64,000 nucleotides of DNA, from positions 186,001 through 250,000 of the forward strand of contig NZ_SIXI01000002.1 of assembly GCF_004310865.1 (NCBI RefSeq). The letters are read 5' to 3'. Source of the stretch: Aquabacterium lacunae (GTDB lineage Bacteria > Pseudomonadota > Gammaproteobacteria > Burkholderiales > Burkholderiaceae_C). The translations under genes and the position numbers were made by a program. The first letter of the stretch is position 1. Each line of letters opens with the position of its first letter. The notes under the pieces are model-generated. The model was not told the origin of the DNA. It was given only the letters and a program-made list of their open reading frames with translations, and did no database searches. This document shows positions 8,912-16,995 of this stretch, in pieces.

Positions 8912-10657
8912 ATGAGCAACGACGCAGGAAACTTTCTGCGCAAGATGGTCAAGTTCGTCGCCAACCCGACGACGGACTGGACCGAGCTTGACGGGGCCAC
9001 CGAGGGCGACCGCGCCAGCGAGTTCGCCAAGGCCGAAATCAAGGCGATGATCGAGCGCAAGCGCCGCAACGATTTCGTGCGCAAGCGCGAACTCGACATG
9101 CTGCGCAAGATCCGCAGAGAGGGCCTCAGCCAGGACGCCGCCCTGGCGCTGACAGCCCCCTCGAACCTGGACGGAGACAGCCGCTCCAATTCGGGCGCCC
9201 GGTCGGACATTGCCGTGAAGGCCAAGATCGACGAGATCGAACAGCAGATGGTGGGCGCCAGCTCTTCGCAGCGCTCCACGGACGCGCCGCAGCCCGCCGC
9301 AGCCACCCGCCCGCTCAGCAGCCTGCCCCCAACAGCATCGCCGCCCGCGGAAGGCACCACGGCGCAACGCCCGCCAGCCCGCGAGCTGCCGCCACTCAGC
9401 CTCGACATTTCTGATGAAGTGTTGCAGGTGGCGCGACAGCAACAGCCTCGCACGGTGCATGACCCCCGACCAGCGGCCTCGCCGATGGCACCCAGCGGCT
9501 TTGCCAACCCCTTTGCTGTCGATGTGTGCGAAGTGGTGCACGACCCCGACCTGGACGAAGCCGTGATCGCGTTCGCCAACGCCGACTTCGAACAGTGCGA
9601 GCAGAGCCTGGTCAACCTGCTGCAGCCTGGCGGCATCAAGCACGAACAGGCCGAAGCGTGGATGGTGCTGTTCGATCTGTACCGTGCGCTCGACCTGCCT
9701 CAGCGATTCGACGCCCTGGCCACGGCCTACGCGCACCAGTTTGGCCTGTCGGCACCCCATTGGTACTCCCTGCCCGAGCGCGTGTCGCACCACCTCAGCG
9801 AGCAGCCGGGCAACAGCAGCAACCAGCCGCCCACGACGCCACGCCCGCCAGCCGACAGCCAGTTGCCCACCACCCTGGAGGGCTGGATTGCACCGCCTTT
9901 GCTGGATGCGGATGGCGTGGGCCGCCTGCGCTGTGAGGTATTGCAGTTGCCCCGCCCCTGGGCCATGGACTGGGCCGGGCTGGAGCGCCTCACCCCCGAA
10001 GCCGCAGGGCAACTCAGCCAGTTGTTCCGCCAGTGGGCTCAGGGCCAGGAGCAGATGACCTGGATCGGCATCGACCGCCTCGACGAGGTGCTGAGCGAAG
10101 CAGCCCCCACCGGCACCCGCGACGTCGACCCGGCGTTCTGGATGCTGCGCCTGGAAATGCTGCGCCTGTGCAACCGCGCCGACCGCTTTGACGAGGTCGC
10201 CATCGACTACTGCGTGACGTATGAACAGTCACCCCCGTCATGGGAGTCGACCAGCTGCCACGTCAAGCTGATGGCCGACGCCACCTGCACGCAAACAGTC
10301 TCGCTCAGCCACATCAGCGAGGTGTCGACCAATTTCGTCGAATCACAACTGGCTGACGAAGACATCGCCATCGTTCAGCAAGCCAGTCTGGAGCTGGCCG
10401 GGCAACTGGTGGGTGACATCGGCAGCACCCTGAGCGAGCTCGATCGCCAACTGGGGCACAGCCCCCTGGTGCAATTGGACTGCGCCCACCTGATCCGGGT
10501 GGACTTCATTGCAGCAGGCGACCTGCTGAACTGGGTGCTGGCACGCCGAGCCGAAAACCGCCAGATCACCTTCCTGAACCCGCACCGCCTGGTGGCCCTG
10601 TTCTTCGGCGCCATGGGCATCAGCGAACACGCGAAGATCACGCTGCAGATGCACTGA
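8912..10657 (+). CDS. STAS-domain protein with two similar helical-plus-STAS modules, function unknown
   Basis: This 581-residue, probably cytoplasmic protein lies 32 bases downstream of dksA. Residues 1-75 are charged and Lys/Arg-rich, and about 80-200 are low-complexity Pro/Ala/Ser. Two copies of a 35-residue helical motif follow (about 249-283 and 409-443). They share W, M, R, RFD, A, Y, S, P and W at equivalent positions. Each is followed by an alpha/beta segment. The C-terminal one (about 487-581) resembles a STAS/anti-sigma-antagonist domain, and the first (about 328-386) looks like a degenerate version. No membrane segment or catalytic motif is visible. A role in partner-switching regulation is only a guess. 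Confidence 0.75.
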   Translation: MSNDAGNFLRKMVKFVANPTTDWTELDGATEGDRASEFAKAEIKAMIERKRRNDFVRKRELDMLRKIRREGLSQDAALALTAPSNLDGDSRSNSGARSDIAVKAKIDEIEQQMVGASSSQRSTDAPQPAAATRPLSSLPPTASPPAEGTTAQRPPARELPPLSLDISDEVLQVARQQQPRTVHDPRPAASPMAPSGFANPFAVDVCEVVHDPDLDEAVIAFANADFEQCEQSLVNLLQPGGIKHEQAEAWMVLFDLYRALDLPQRFDALATAYAHQFGLSAPHWYSLPERVSHHLSEQPGNSSNQPPTTPRPPADSQLPTTLEGWIAPPLLDADGVGRLRCEVLQLPRPWAMDWAGLERLTPEAAGQLSQLFRQWAQGQEQMTWIGIDRLDEVLSEAAPTGTRDVDPAFWMLRLEMLRLCNRADRFDEVAIDYCVTYEQSPPSWESTSCHVKLMADATCTQTVSLSHISEVSTNFVESQLADEDIAIVQQASLELAGQLVGDIGSTLSELDRQLGHSPLVQLDCAHLIRVDFIAAGDLLNWVLARRAENRQITFLNPHRLVALFFGAMGISEHAKITLQMH

Positions 10658-10670
10658 GGCAGTTCACCCG

Positions 10671-10691
10671 GTGGGGCCGAAGCCCCAACCG
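10671..10691. terminator. weak hairpin between convergent genes
   Basis: A GGGGC-CGAA-GCCCC stem-loop (10673-10686), extendable with a bulge, lies between the converging STAS gene and coaX. It has no clear T-tract on either side, so terminator function is uncertain. Confidence 0.3.
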
Positions 10692-10692
10692 A

Positions 10693-11460
10693 TCAGGCGC
10701 CCAGTTTCTGCTCGTGGGCCAACACCAGCAGCCCCTCAAAGATGAGGTGGTCGATCACCTGCACAGGCAGGTCTTCGGCCAGGTGCATGAGCTTGGGGGC
10801 CGCGCCACCACTCATCAGCAGCAGCGGCTGGCAGCCCGTGCGCGAGGCCAGGCGCCTGAAATTGCGTTCGATGGCCCCGGCGATGGCGTCCGTGCCGCCG
10901 CTGGTGAGTGCGTCGCTGGTGTTGGTGGGAAAGTCGCAGGCCTCACCCATGGGCACTTTCAGGCCGGCGGTGCCGGTTTCCAGCGCCCGCAGCATCAGGC
11001 CGAAGCCCGGCATGATCGAGCCACCGAGGAACTTGCCCTCAGGGTCGAGTGCGTCGATGGTCACGGCCGTGCCCACCATGATGACCAGGGCCGGCGCTGA
11101 CTGACGGCGCGCATGCTGACGAGCGCCCACGAGGGCGGCCCAACGGTCAGCACCCAGGCGCTGCGGGTGGTCGTAGCCGTTGACAACGCCGCCAGCCTCG
11201 ACACTGGAGACAAGCCAGCGAGGCCGTTGCCCCCAGCGAGCCAGCTGCTCTTCCACCCGTCGTTTGATGGCGTCACCGGCCACCACACACCCCAGCATGC
11301 CTTGCGGTTGCGGGTGATGGCGCCAGGCCGTCTCGAACAGGCTGTCGATGTCTTCCAGCACCACCGCGCCGTGATCCAGCAAGGTGGCTTCTGGCGCGAC
11401 GCGATCGAACAACCCCCACTTGAGGCGAGAGTTGCCGATGTCGATGACCAGGAACGTCAT
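10693..11460 (-). CDS. coaX: type III pantothenate kinase
   Basis: CoaX phosphorylates pantothenate with ATP, the first step of coenzyme A synthesis. The 255 residues show the type III signatures: DIGNSRLKWGLFD near the N-terminus (phosphate loop), LGADRWAALVGAR in the middle and VGTAVTIDALD, followed by GGSIMPGFGLMLRAL. The frame is open to 11649, but homologs start at MTFLVIDIGNS, so the ATG at 11460 is used. The biotin ligase gene birA often found next to coaX in this group is not here. Confidence 0.93.
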   Translation of the reverse strand: MTFLVIDIGNSRLKWGLFDRVAPEATLLDHGAVVLEDIDSLFETAWRHHPQPQGMLGCVVAGDAIKRRVEEQLARWGQRPRWLVSSVEAGGVVNGYDHPQRLGADRWAALVGARQHARRQSAPALVIMVGTAVTIDALDPEGKFLGGSIMPGFGLMLRALETGTAGLKVPMGEACDFPTNTSDALTSGGTDAIAGAIERNFRRLASRTGCQPLLLMSGGAAPKLMHLAEDLPVQVIDHLIFEGLLVLAHEQKLGA

Positions 11461-11567
11461 GAATGCAATGAAGTTCGGACTGCGTCTCCACTGGCTGCGC
11501 AGGCCCGGATGTTGGCGGCTTGCCTGCCTTGTGTCGACAGGTCGTGGACATTGTGCCTGCGCCCGAC

Positions 11568-11597
11568 AGGGGCTCGACAGCCCCCTCTCTTTTTTTT
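11568..11597 (+). terminator. orphan intrinsic terminator on the plus strand
   Basis: GGGGCT-CGAC-AGCCCC (11569-11584) is followed by a T-rich run ending in eight T (11590-11597), a textbook Rho-independent terminator. No plus-strand gene lies directly upstream: coaX is on the other strand and the STAS gene ended 900 bases earlier. It may end a small RNA or stop antisense transcription of coaX. Confidence 0.65.
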
Positions 11598-11655
11598 GGT
11601 CGCAACTCCGCCGCTCGGGTGCACGCACGGTGTGAGGTGGGCCCGACACAACGGA

Positions 11656-11684
11656 TTGCCCCAGTGCCTGACTTGGGTTAAATT
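11656..11684 (+). promoter_or_regulatory. candidate sigma-70 promoter of the chalcone-isomerase-like gene
   Basis: TTGCCC (11656-11661) and TAAATT (11679-11684) are spaced by 17 bases, or TTAAAT at 11678 with 16. They lie in a locally AT-rich stretch about 30 bases upstream of the ATG at 11712. This is a fair match to a housekeeping promoter. Confidence 0.5.
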
Positions 11685-11711
11685 AGGGTTAACACTGACC
11701 CCAAAAGAACC

Positions 11712-12290
11712 ATGACAATCAAACCCATGATGGCCTGGCTGATCGCAGGCCTGTGCGCAGGGCAGGCCCTGGCCGCGGTGAACGTGCGCGGCGTGCAGTT
11801 TCCCGACACGGAAGAGGTGGCACAGCAGCACCTCACCATCAATGGTGCCGGCGTGCGTGTGAAGGTGGTGTTCGACATCTATGCGGCCAGCCTCTACCTG
11901 CCCAGCAAGCAAAGCACCGCCCAAGGCGTGCTGCAAACCCCCGGCGCCAAGAGCGTGCAGGCGGTGCTGCTGCGCAACCTGACGGCTGACGAATTTGTCG
12001 ACGCGCTCGTCAATGGCTACCGCGCCAACAACCCAGAGGCCGAGCAGCAGCGCTACAAGGTGCAACTGGAGCAGCTCGAAACCATGATGCTGGGCATGAA
12101 GCAGGCCCCCAAAGGCAGCCGCGTGCGGATCGATCTGGTCCCGGGTATCGGCACGCGCATCTACCTGAACGGCCAACGCATGGGTGCTGACATCGCAGGC
12201 GAAGGGTTTTACCAGAGCCTTCTTCGCATCTGGCTGGGCCCCAAACCTGTCGATGAAGAGCTGAAGTCGGCCTTGCTGGGTCAACCCTGA
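11712..12290 (+). CDS. exported chalcone isomerase-like domain protein
   Basis: This 192-residue protein begins with a clear Sec signal (MTIKPMMAWLIAGLCAGQALA, cleavage likely near residue 21). The mature part matches the chalcone-isomerase-like fold common in proteobacterial periplasmic proteins: VRGVQFPDTEEV, then VVFDIYAASLYLPSK, then LVPGIGTRIYLNGQRMG. The usual C-terminal segment ending in FYQSLLRIWLGPKPVD is present. No enzyme activity is established for these bacterial proteins, and lipid or small-molecule binding is only suggested. It stands alone with its own promoter candidate. Confidence 0.8.
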   Translation: MTIKPMMAWLIAGLCAGQALAAVNVRGVQFPDTEEVAQQHLTINGAGVRVKVVFDIYAASLYLPSKQSTAQGVLQTPGAKSVQAVLLRNLTADEFVDALVNGYRANNPEAEQQRYKVQLEQLETMMLGMKQAPKGSRVRIDLVPGIGTRIYLNGQRMGADIAGEGFYQSLLRIWLGPKPVDEELKSALLGQP

Positions 12291-12355
12291 TTCAGTTCAG
12301 GCCCGAGCGGCCGACAATTCAGGCATCGCCCCCTGGGCTCCCCGCCTCGGACACG

Positions 12356-13246
12356 ATGCTCGAACAGCCATTACGCGACCTCGACGCCTGGTGCCGCCAC
12401 CTGGTTCAGGCTGAACTGCCTGTGATGCAGGATTCGATCGACGAGATCGCCCTGCTGGCCGAGGCCGAAGAGGCCCGGGGCAATGTCGATGCGCACACGC
12501 TGGCCCAGGCGATCGGCGGCGACCCCCTGATGACCCTGCGGGTGCTGGTGCATGTGTCGCGCCTGTGCACTCGAAAAGGCGCAGAGCCCCCCGAAACCCT
12601 GACCGGCGCCCTGGTGATGCTGGGCATCGCACCGTTCTTCAGGGCTTTTGCCGACTTGCAAGGGCTGCAAACCCACTTGACCGAGCACCCCGAGGCCCTG
12701 GAGGGACTGCAGCGCACCTTGATGAGGGCTCGCCGCGCAGCCCACCACGCTTACCACTGGGCCTTGCACCGGCAAGATGAAGACGCCGAAATCATCTACC
12801 AGGCCACTTTGCTGCACGATGTGGCCGAACTGATGATGTGGTGCCATGCGCCCCGACTGATGCTGCAGGTCGAGCGCCAGCTGGCCGCTGACCACACGCT
12901 GCGCTCGGGTGATGTGCAGCAAGCCATGTTGAACGTGAACCTGAGCGACCTGTCACAGGCCCTCATGCGCCAGTGGCACCTGCCCGGCCTGCTGATCGAA
13001 GTGACCGACGACCGGCACGCCGAGCACCCGAGGGTGCGCACCGTGATGCTGGCGATGAGGCTGGCTCGGCATACCCAGTATGGCTGGCTCACCCCGAACG
13101 CGCAGGCAGCGCTGCCGGACGACATCCAGGACATCGCCCGCCTGTTGAACCTGTCAAACCAGGCGGCTTTGCGCAAGGTGCAGGACACTGACCTCAGCCT
13201 GGGCCTGGCCCACGGCGGTGAGACCTCAGCGCAGGGTGACGGCTGA
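12356..13246 (+). CDS. HDOD domain-containing protein
   Basis: This 296-residue protein has an HDOD domain (a degenerate HD-GYP relative) covering most of its length. Supporting features are the DPLMTLRVLVHVSRL helix, GALVMLGIAPFF and the ATLLHDVAELMMWCHAP region, where an HD-like pair survives. HDOD proteins act as cytoplasmic adaptors in signalling, often for chemotaxis or cyclic-di-GMP pathways, and this one has no partner domain. Its last 21 bases overlap the 3' end of sppA, which converges on it. Confidence 0.82.
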   Translation: MLEQPLRDLDAWCRHLVQAELPVMQDSIDEIALLAEAEEARGNVDAHTLAQAIGGDPLMTLRVLVHVSRLCTRKGAEPPETLTGALVMLGIAPFFRAFADLQGLQTHLTEHPEALEGLQRTLMRARRAAHHAYHWALHRQDEDAEIIYQATLLHDVAELMMWCHAPRLMLQVERQLAADHTLRSGDVQQAMLNVNLSDLSQALMRQWHLPGLLIEVTDDRHAEHPRVRTVMLAMRLARHTQYGWLTPNAQAALPDDIQDIARLLNLSNQAALRKVQDTDLSLGLAHGGETSAQGDG

Positions 13247-14170
13247 GCGCATGGCCTGAACGGCGCCAGCGCCAATCGAGGCACCAAAACGCTTGGCCAG
13301 GCGTTCGGCCAGGTTTTCCTTGACCGTGTAATCGATCACGTCTTCGGCCTTGATCACATCGCGGGCAATCTTGTCGAGGCTGCCCAGGTGGTCGGCCAGG
13401 CCCAACTGAACGGCCTGCTCGCCATTCCAGAACAGGCCAGAGAACGTGTCTTCGTTTTCCTTGAGACGCTTGCCACGGCCTTCTCGCACCACCTTGATGA
13501 ACTGCTGGTGGATCTGGTCCAGCATGGCCTGGGCATAGGCCTCCTGCTGCTCGTTGCGCGGCGAGAACGGGTCGAGCATGCCCTTGTTGGCGCCAGCCGT
13601 CATGAGGCGGCGTTCCACGCCGAGCTTGTCCATGACCGAGTTGAAGCCGAAGCCGTCCATCAGCACACCGATGGAGCCCACCACCGAGGCCTTGTCCACC
13701 CAGATCTCGTCAGCGGCCACCGCGATGTAGAAGGCCGCCGAGGCGCACATTTCCTCGCACACGGCATACACCTTCTTCTTGTGCTTGGCCTTCAGCCGCC
13801 GGATCTCGTCATGGATCAGGCCCGCCTGCACCGGGCTGCCGCCCGGAGAATTCAGCCGGATGACGACGGCTTTGGCGCCCTCGTCTTCGAAGGCGCTGAC
13901 CAGCGCAGCGTTGAGCCCATCGGCGTTGGCCTCCGATTCGGTGGCGATCTCACCGCGCACTTCGACCAGGGCCGTGTGGGGGGTGACCGGCGCCGTGGCC
14001 GAAGGCATGGACTGGTGCGTGGCCCACAGGCTGGACAGCAGCAGCCCCGCGAACAGCACACGCCAGAACCAGCGCCAGCGGGCCTGGCGCTTCTGCTCAG
14101 CGAGGTAGGCACGGGCGAACTCAGCGATCAGCTGCTGCTGGGCTGCGGGGGTGGGGTCTTCCAGGCTCAT
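13226..14170 (-). CDS. sppA: S49 family signal peptide peptidase
   Basis: This inner-membrane serine peptidase degrades cleaved signal peptides. The 314 residues have one membrane helix (about 35-52). The S49 domain contains VVIRLNSPGGSPVQAG and, with the catalytic Ser, EEMCASAAFYIAVAADEIWV followed by SVVGSIGVLMDGFG. It is the short single-domain form rather than the 618-residue E. coli type. It is the last gene of a minus-strand run rluC - HAD phosphatase - Rieske - sppA. Confidence 0.9.
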   Translation of the reverse strand: MSLEDPTPAAQQQLIAEFARAYLAEQKRQARWRWFWRVLFAGLLLSSLWATHQSMPSATAPVTPHTALVEVRGEIATESEANADGLNAALVSAFEDEGAKAVVIRLNSPGGSPVQAGLIHDEIRRLKAKHKKKVYAVCEEMCASAAFYIAVAADEIWVDKASVVGSIGVLMDGFGFNSVMDKLGVERRLMTAGANKGMLDPFSPRNEQQEAYAQAMLDQIHQQFIKVVREGRGKRLKENEDTFSGLFWNGEQAVQLGLADHLGSLDKIARDVIKAEDVIDYTVKENLAERLAKRFGASIGAGAVQAMRSAVTLR

Positions 14171-14191
14171 GGCACAGAGGCTTCGGTGAGG

Positions 14192-14569
14192 TCAGAACAC
14201 AGGTTGGAAACGGTCGGAAGGCAGCCAGAACACCTGACCACCCTCTTCTTTCAGCGGCACGGACACCAGGCGCTTGCCGGTGCAGGGCCCCATCAGACAC
14301 TGGCCATGGGCAGGCTCGTACAAGGCGCCATGCACCGAACAGATGATGAACTTTTGCTCATGGTCCCAGAACTCGCCGGGTTGCCAGTCGAGTTCGGTGG
14401 GCACGTGGGCGCAGCGGTTCAAGTAGGCCACAGCCTGCTGGTTGGCGCGCACCGCAAAAGCGGGGGCCGTGCGCCCGTATTCCAGCACCTCGAACAGCAC
14501 CGAGCCCTCGCGCTCGCGCAAATCGGCCGACACGCACAGGAACTGGGGCGCCAGGTTCAGATCAGGCAT
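14192..14569 (-). CDS. Rieske (2Fe-2S) domain protein
   Basis: This small (125-residue) ferredoxin-like Rieske protein has the ligand pair boxes CAHVPTEL (Cys, His) and CSVHGALYEP (Cys, His) that hold a [2Fe-2S] cluster. It has no transmembrane anchor or oxygenase domain, so it is a soluble electron carrier or sensor of unknown partner. Its start overlaps the stop of the HAD phosphatase gene by 8 bases and sppA follows 21 bases later. This suggests co-translation within one operon. Confidence 0.87.
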   Translation of the reverse strand: MPDLNLAPQFLCVSADLREREGSVLFEVLEYGRTAPAFAVRANQQAVAYLNRCAHVPTELDWQPGEFWDHEQKFIICSVHGALYEPAHGQCLMGPCTGKRLVSVPLKEEGGQVFWLPSDRFQPVF

Positions 14570-15230
14570 GGTCCTTCAACCACTGGTGCAACTCGGCCAC
14601 CGAATGGGCCACCAGGCGGGTGTCGAAGCTGGCGAAGGCGTCGGGCTCGTGGGCACCGTAGCTGACGGCGATCGACGCCGTGCCTGCGTTGGCTGCCAGC
14701 TGCAGGTCGTGGGTGGTGTCGCCGATCATGAGCGTGCGCTCAGGGTCGACGCCGAACTCACGCATGAGTTCCTGCAGCATCTGCGGGTGGGGCTTGGAGC
14801 GGGTTTCATCGGCCGTTCGGGTGCCATCAAACATGCCGCGCAGTTCCACGTGCTGCAAGGCCTCGTCCAGGCCCTGGCGGCTCTTGCCGGTGGCCACGGC
14901 CAGCCAGTGCTGGCGCGCGCGCAAGTCGGCCAGCATGGGCAGGGTGCCGTCGAACAGGCTCAGCATGTGCTGGCTGGCGAAGTAGTGATGCCGGTAACGG
15001 TGCCCCAGTTCGGGCACGCGGGCCGGCTCCAGGGTGGGTGCCACGTGGGCCAGTGCGTCGTGCAGGCCCAGGCCGATCACGTAAGCAGCATCGCTTTTCG
15101 GGGGCACCGGCAGGCCCAGGTCGCGGCAGGCGTTCTGGATGCAGCCCACGATCAGGGCAGTGGAATCGAACAGGGTGCCGTCCCAATCGAAGACGATCAG
15201 GTCGAACTGGCGGGGGCGGAAATCACTCAC
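14562..15230 (-). CDS. HAD-superfamily phosphatase, phosphoglycolate phosphatase-like
   Basis: This 222-residue HAD hydrolase has the nucleophile motif VFDWDGTLFDS, a Thr motif region (LAVATGKSRQGLD), Lys (RSKPHPQML) and the acidic motif MIGDTTHDLQLAANAG. It is closest in style to Gph-like phosphatases placed next to rluC in many betaproteobacteria; the real substrate is unknown. I chose the GTG at 15230 because a GAGG Shine-Dalgarno lies 7 bases upstream and the nucleophile motif then starts around residue 12. The frame is open further upstream, overlapping rluC. Confidence 0.85.
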   Translation of the reverse strand: MSDFRPRQFDLIVFDWDGTLFDSTALIVGCIQNACRDLGLPVPPKSDAAYVIGLGLHDALAHVAPTLEPARVPELGHRYRHHYFASQHMLSLFDGTLPMLADLRARQHWLAVATGKSRQGLDEALQHVELRGMFDGTRTADETRSKPHPQMLQELMREFGVDPERTLMIGDTTHDLQLAANAGTASIAVSYGAHEPDAFASFDTRLVAHSVAELHQWLKDHA

Positions 15231-15252
15231 AGCAGGGCCTCGCGGTACGACA

Positions 15253-16275
15253 TCAGGCGCCAGACGCGGCCTGGCGGGCCTGGAGATGATCCACCAGGCC
15301 CTGACATTCTGCAGGCAGAGGGGCTTGCAGGCTGACTTCTTCACCCGTGGCCGGGTGGGGAATGCGCAACGAGCGGGCGTGCAGGAACATGCGGTCGAAC
15401 TTGGCACCGGGCAGCTGCTGCCCGCGGGCCATGGCCTTGTTCAGGGCGAAATCTCCGTATTTTTCGTCACCGACGATGGGGTGGCCTTCGTGGCACAGGT
15501 GCACACGGATCTGGTGGGTTCGGCCGGTCTTGATGGTGACGTCGAGCAGGCTGAAATCACCGAAATCGTTCACCACATGCACCAGGCTGATCGAGCGGCG
15601 GCCTTCGTCGGGGTCGGCAACGGCCATCACCCGACGCTCGCCTTCGGCGGTCAGGAATTTGTGCAGCGCCACATCGACCACCTTCTTGCTGCGCGGCCAG
15701 GCGCCGATCACCAGCGCGGCGTAGGTCTTGTGGGCGGTGCGCTCGCGGAAGCAGTCTTGCAGGCGGGTCAGCGCACTGCGCTTTTTGGCCACCAGCAGCA
15801 CGCCCGAGGTTTCCTTGTCGAGTCGGTGCACCAGTTCCAGGAACTTGGCCTGGGGGCGGGCGCGGCGCAATTGTTCGATCACGCCAAAGCTGACCCCGCT
15901 GCCCCCATGCACCGCCACGCCGGCGGGCTTGTTGATGGCCAGGAAATGGTCGTCTTCGAACAACACCGGAAATTCGCGAGCCGGCACGCTGCTGGCTTCG
16001 GTTTGCGGCTCGGGCAGGCGCACCGGGGGCACACGCACCTCGTCGCCAAGGCTCAGGCGCGTGTCGGCCGAGGCCCGGGCCTTGTTCACCCGCACCTCGC
16101 CGCTGCGGATGATGCGGTACACCAGGGGCTTGGGCGCCCCCTTGAGAATCTTGGTGAGGAAGTTGTCCAGACGCTGGCCGTCGCTGCCCTCGTCAATGCG
16201 CACGTATTGCACCGACGCCACAGGCTGTTTCACTTCTTGAGACGATTTTTTCGCGCCTATAATGGGTTTGGCCAC
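15253..16275 (-). CDS. rluC: 23S rRNA pseudouridine synthase RluC
   Basis: RluC isomerises uridines 955, 2504 and 2580 of 23S rRNA. The 340 residues contain an S4 RNA-binding domain (about 25-85, GQRLDNFLTKIL and SGEVRVNKARA) and the RluA-type catalytic motif HRLDKETSGVLLVAKKRSA with its essential Asp. Further family blocks are KTGRTHQIRVH and GEKYG-like GDEKYGDFALN. It is divergent from rne, an arrangement also seen in E. coli. The rne promoter candidate lies inside its first codons on the other strand. Confidence 0.94.
   Translation of the reverse strand: MAKPIIGAKKSSQEVKQPVASVQYVRIDEGSDGQRLDNFLTKILKGAPKPLVYRIIRSGEVRVNKARASADTRLSLGDEVRVPPVRLPEPQTEASSVPAREFPVLFEDDHFLAINKPAGVAVHGGSGVSFGVIEQLRRARPQAKFLELVHRLDKETSGVLLVAKKRSALTRLQDCFRERTAHKTYAALVIGAWPRSKKVVDVALHKFLTAEGERRVMAVADPDEGRRSISLVHVVNDFGDFSLLDVTIKTGRTHQIRVHLCHEGHPIVGDEKYGDFALNKAMARGQQLPGAKFDRMFLHARSLRIPHPATGEEVSLQAPLPAECQGLVDHLQARQAASGA
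16237..16263 (+). promoter_or_regulatory. candidate rne promoter inside the rluC 5' end
   Basis: TTGAGA (16237-16242) and a perfect TATAAT (16258-16263) are 15 bases apart; TTCTTG at 16234 would give 18. They are set in a T-rich spacer, and this is the best -10 hexamer I saw in the window. Transcription would start near 16270, about 725 bases before the rne start codon. Confidence 0.55.
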
Positions 16276-16995
16276 GTTCGAGTGCTGTGTTGTGATTTGA
16301 TGAATTGCAATGCAGGCCAGGCCCGGTGGACAGTGTACCTTTCAGAACTTCGGTACGTCGCCGGTTGCCTCCATGAGAACGGGCTGCGGCAGGTGCGCCT
16401 GCCAACGTGAAAGATGGTGATGCAGCACCCCTGCCCCCGTCGAGAAGCCCGCCCAAGGTGCGGTCTTGCGACGCCGGTGGTGGTGTCAGATGACACATCG
16501 ATCGAACTCATACACAAGGTTTTGGGCGCCAGCGAGCCCGCCGGTCTCCGGCAAGACGCTGGCACCCGCGTCAACAGTCGAACGCAAGATGGGGCCTTTC
16601 AAGGCAAGCGCTGCTGATACCCCTCGCCTGGCCGCCCGCCGTACCCCGGTGGGGCTTGCCTGTGAGCGAGTGTGGTCGCCGCTTCCCGTGGTGAAACGCC
16701 CCATGCCCCCCGCCCTCCCCCTGCCCGATCAACCCTCCGGTGGTGCTTCTGCGCCCCGGGCGGCGTTTGGCCGTGGGGCGAGCGGGCCTGCGTTCACTCT
16801 GCTGGCGCACGCGCCCCTGCTGCACTGACCTGCGCTTCACCGCCAGCACGCCAGTTCCAGCCCAGGCAATTCCTTCACCGGTTCGTTCGTGTTGATTCGT
16901 GCATGACAAGGGTTGCCGGCCCGCAAGGCTGGCAATTGAATGAGGCTGCGCCCGGCGCCATCCCGGGCAGGCCTCGTTGTGTCACTGGAGTGCAC
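16264..16995 (+). other. rne 5' leader region (no separate gene seen)
   Basis: About 730 bases lie between the rluC start and the rne ATG. The rne frame is open from 16672 but has no homologous N-terminal content before 16996. I see several GC-rich inverted repeats, for example around CCCCGGTGGGG near 16645, but no convincing ORF or terminator. By analogy with E. coli, where the rne leader mediates autoregulation, it is probably a structured untranslated leader. Confidence 0.5.

Noticed and set aside
16672..16995. RNase E starting at 16672 with 108 extra residues
   Set aside because: RNase E homologs start at MKRMLINA, and the ATG at 16996 has its own GGAG. The extra part is Pro/Arg/Ala-rich leader sequence.
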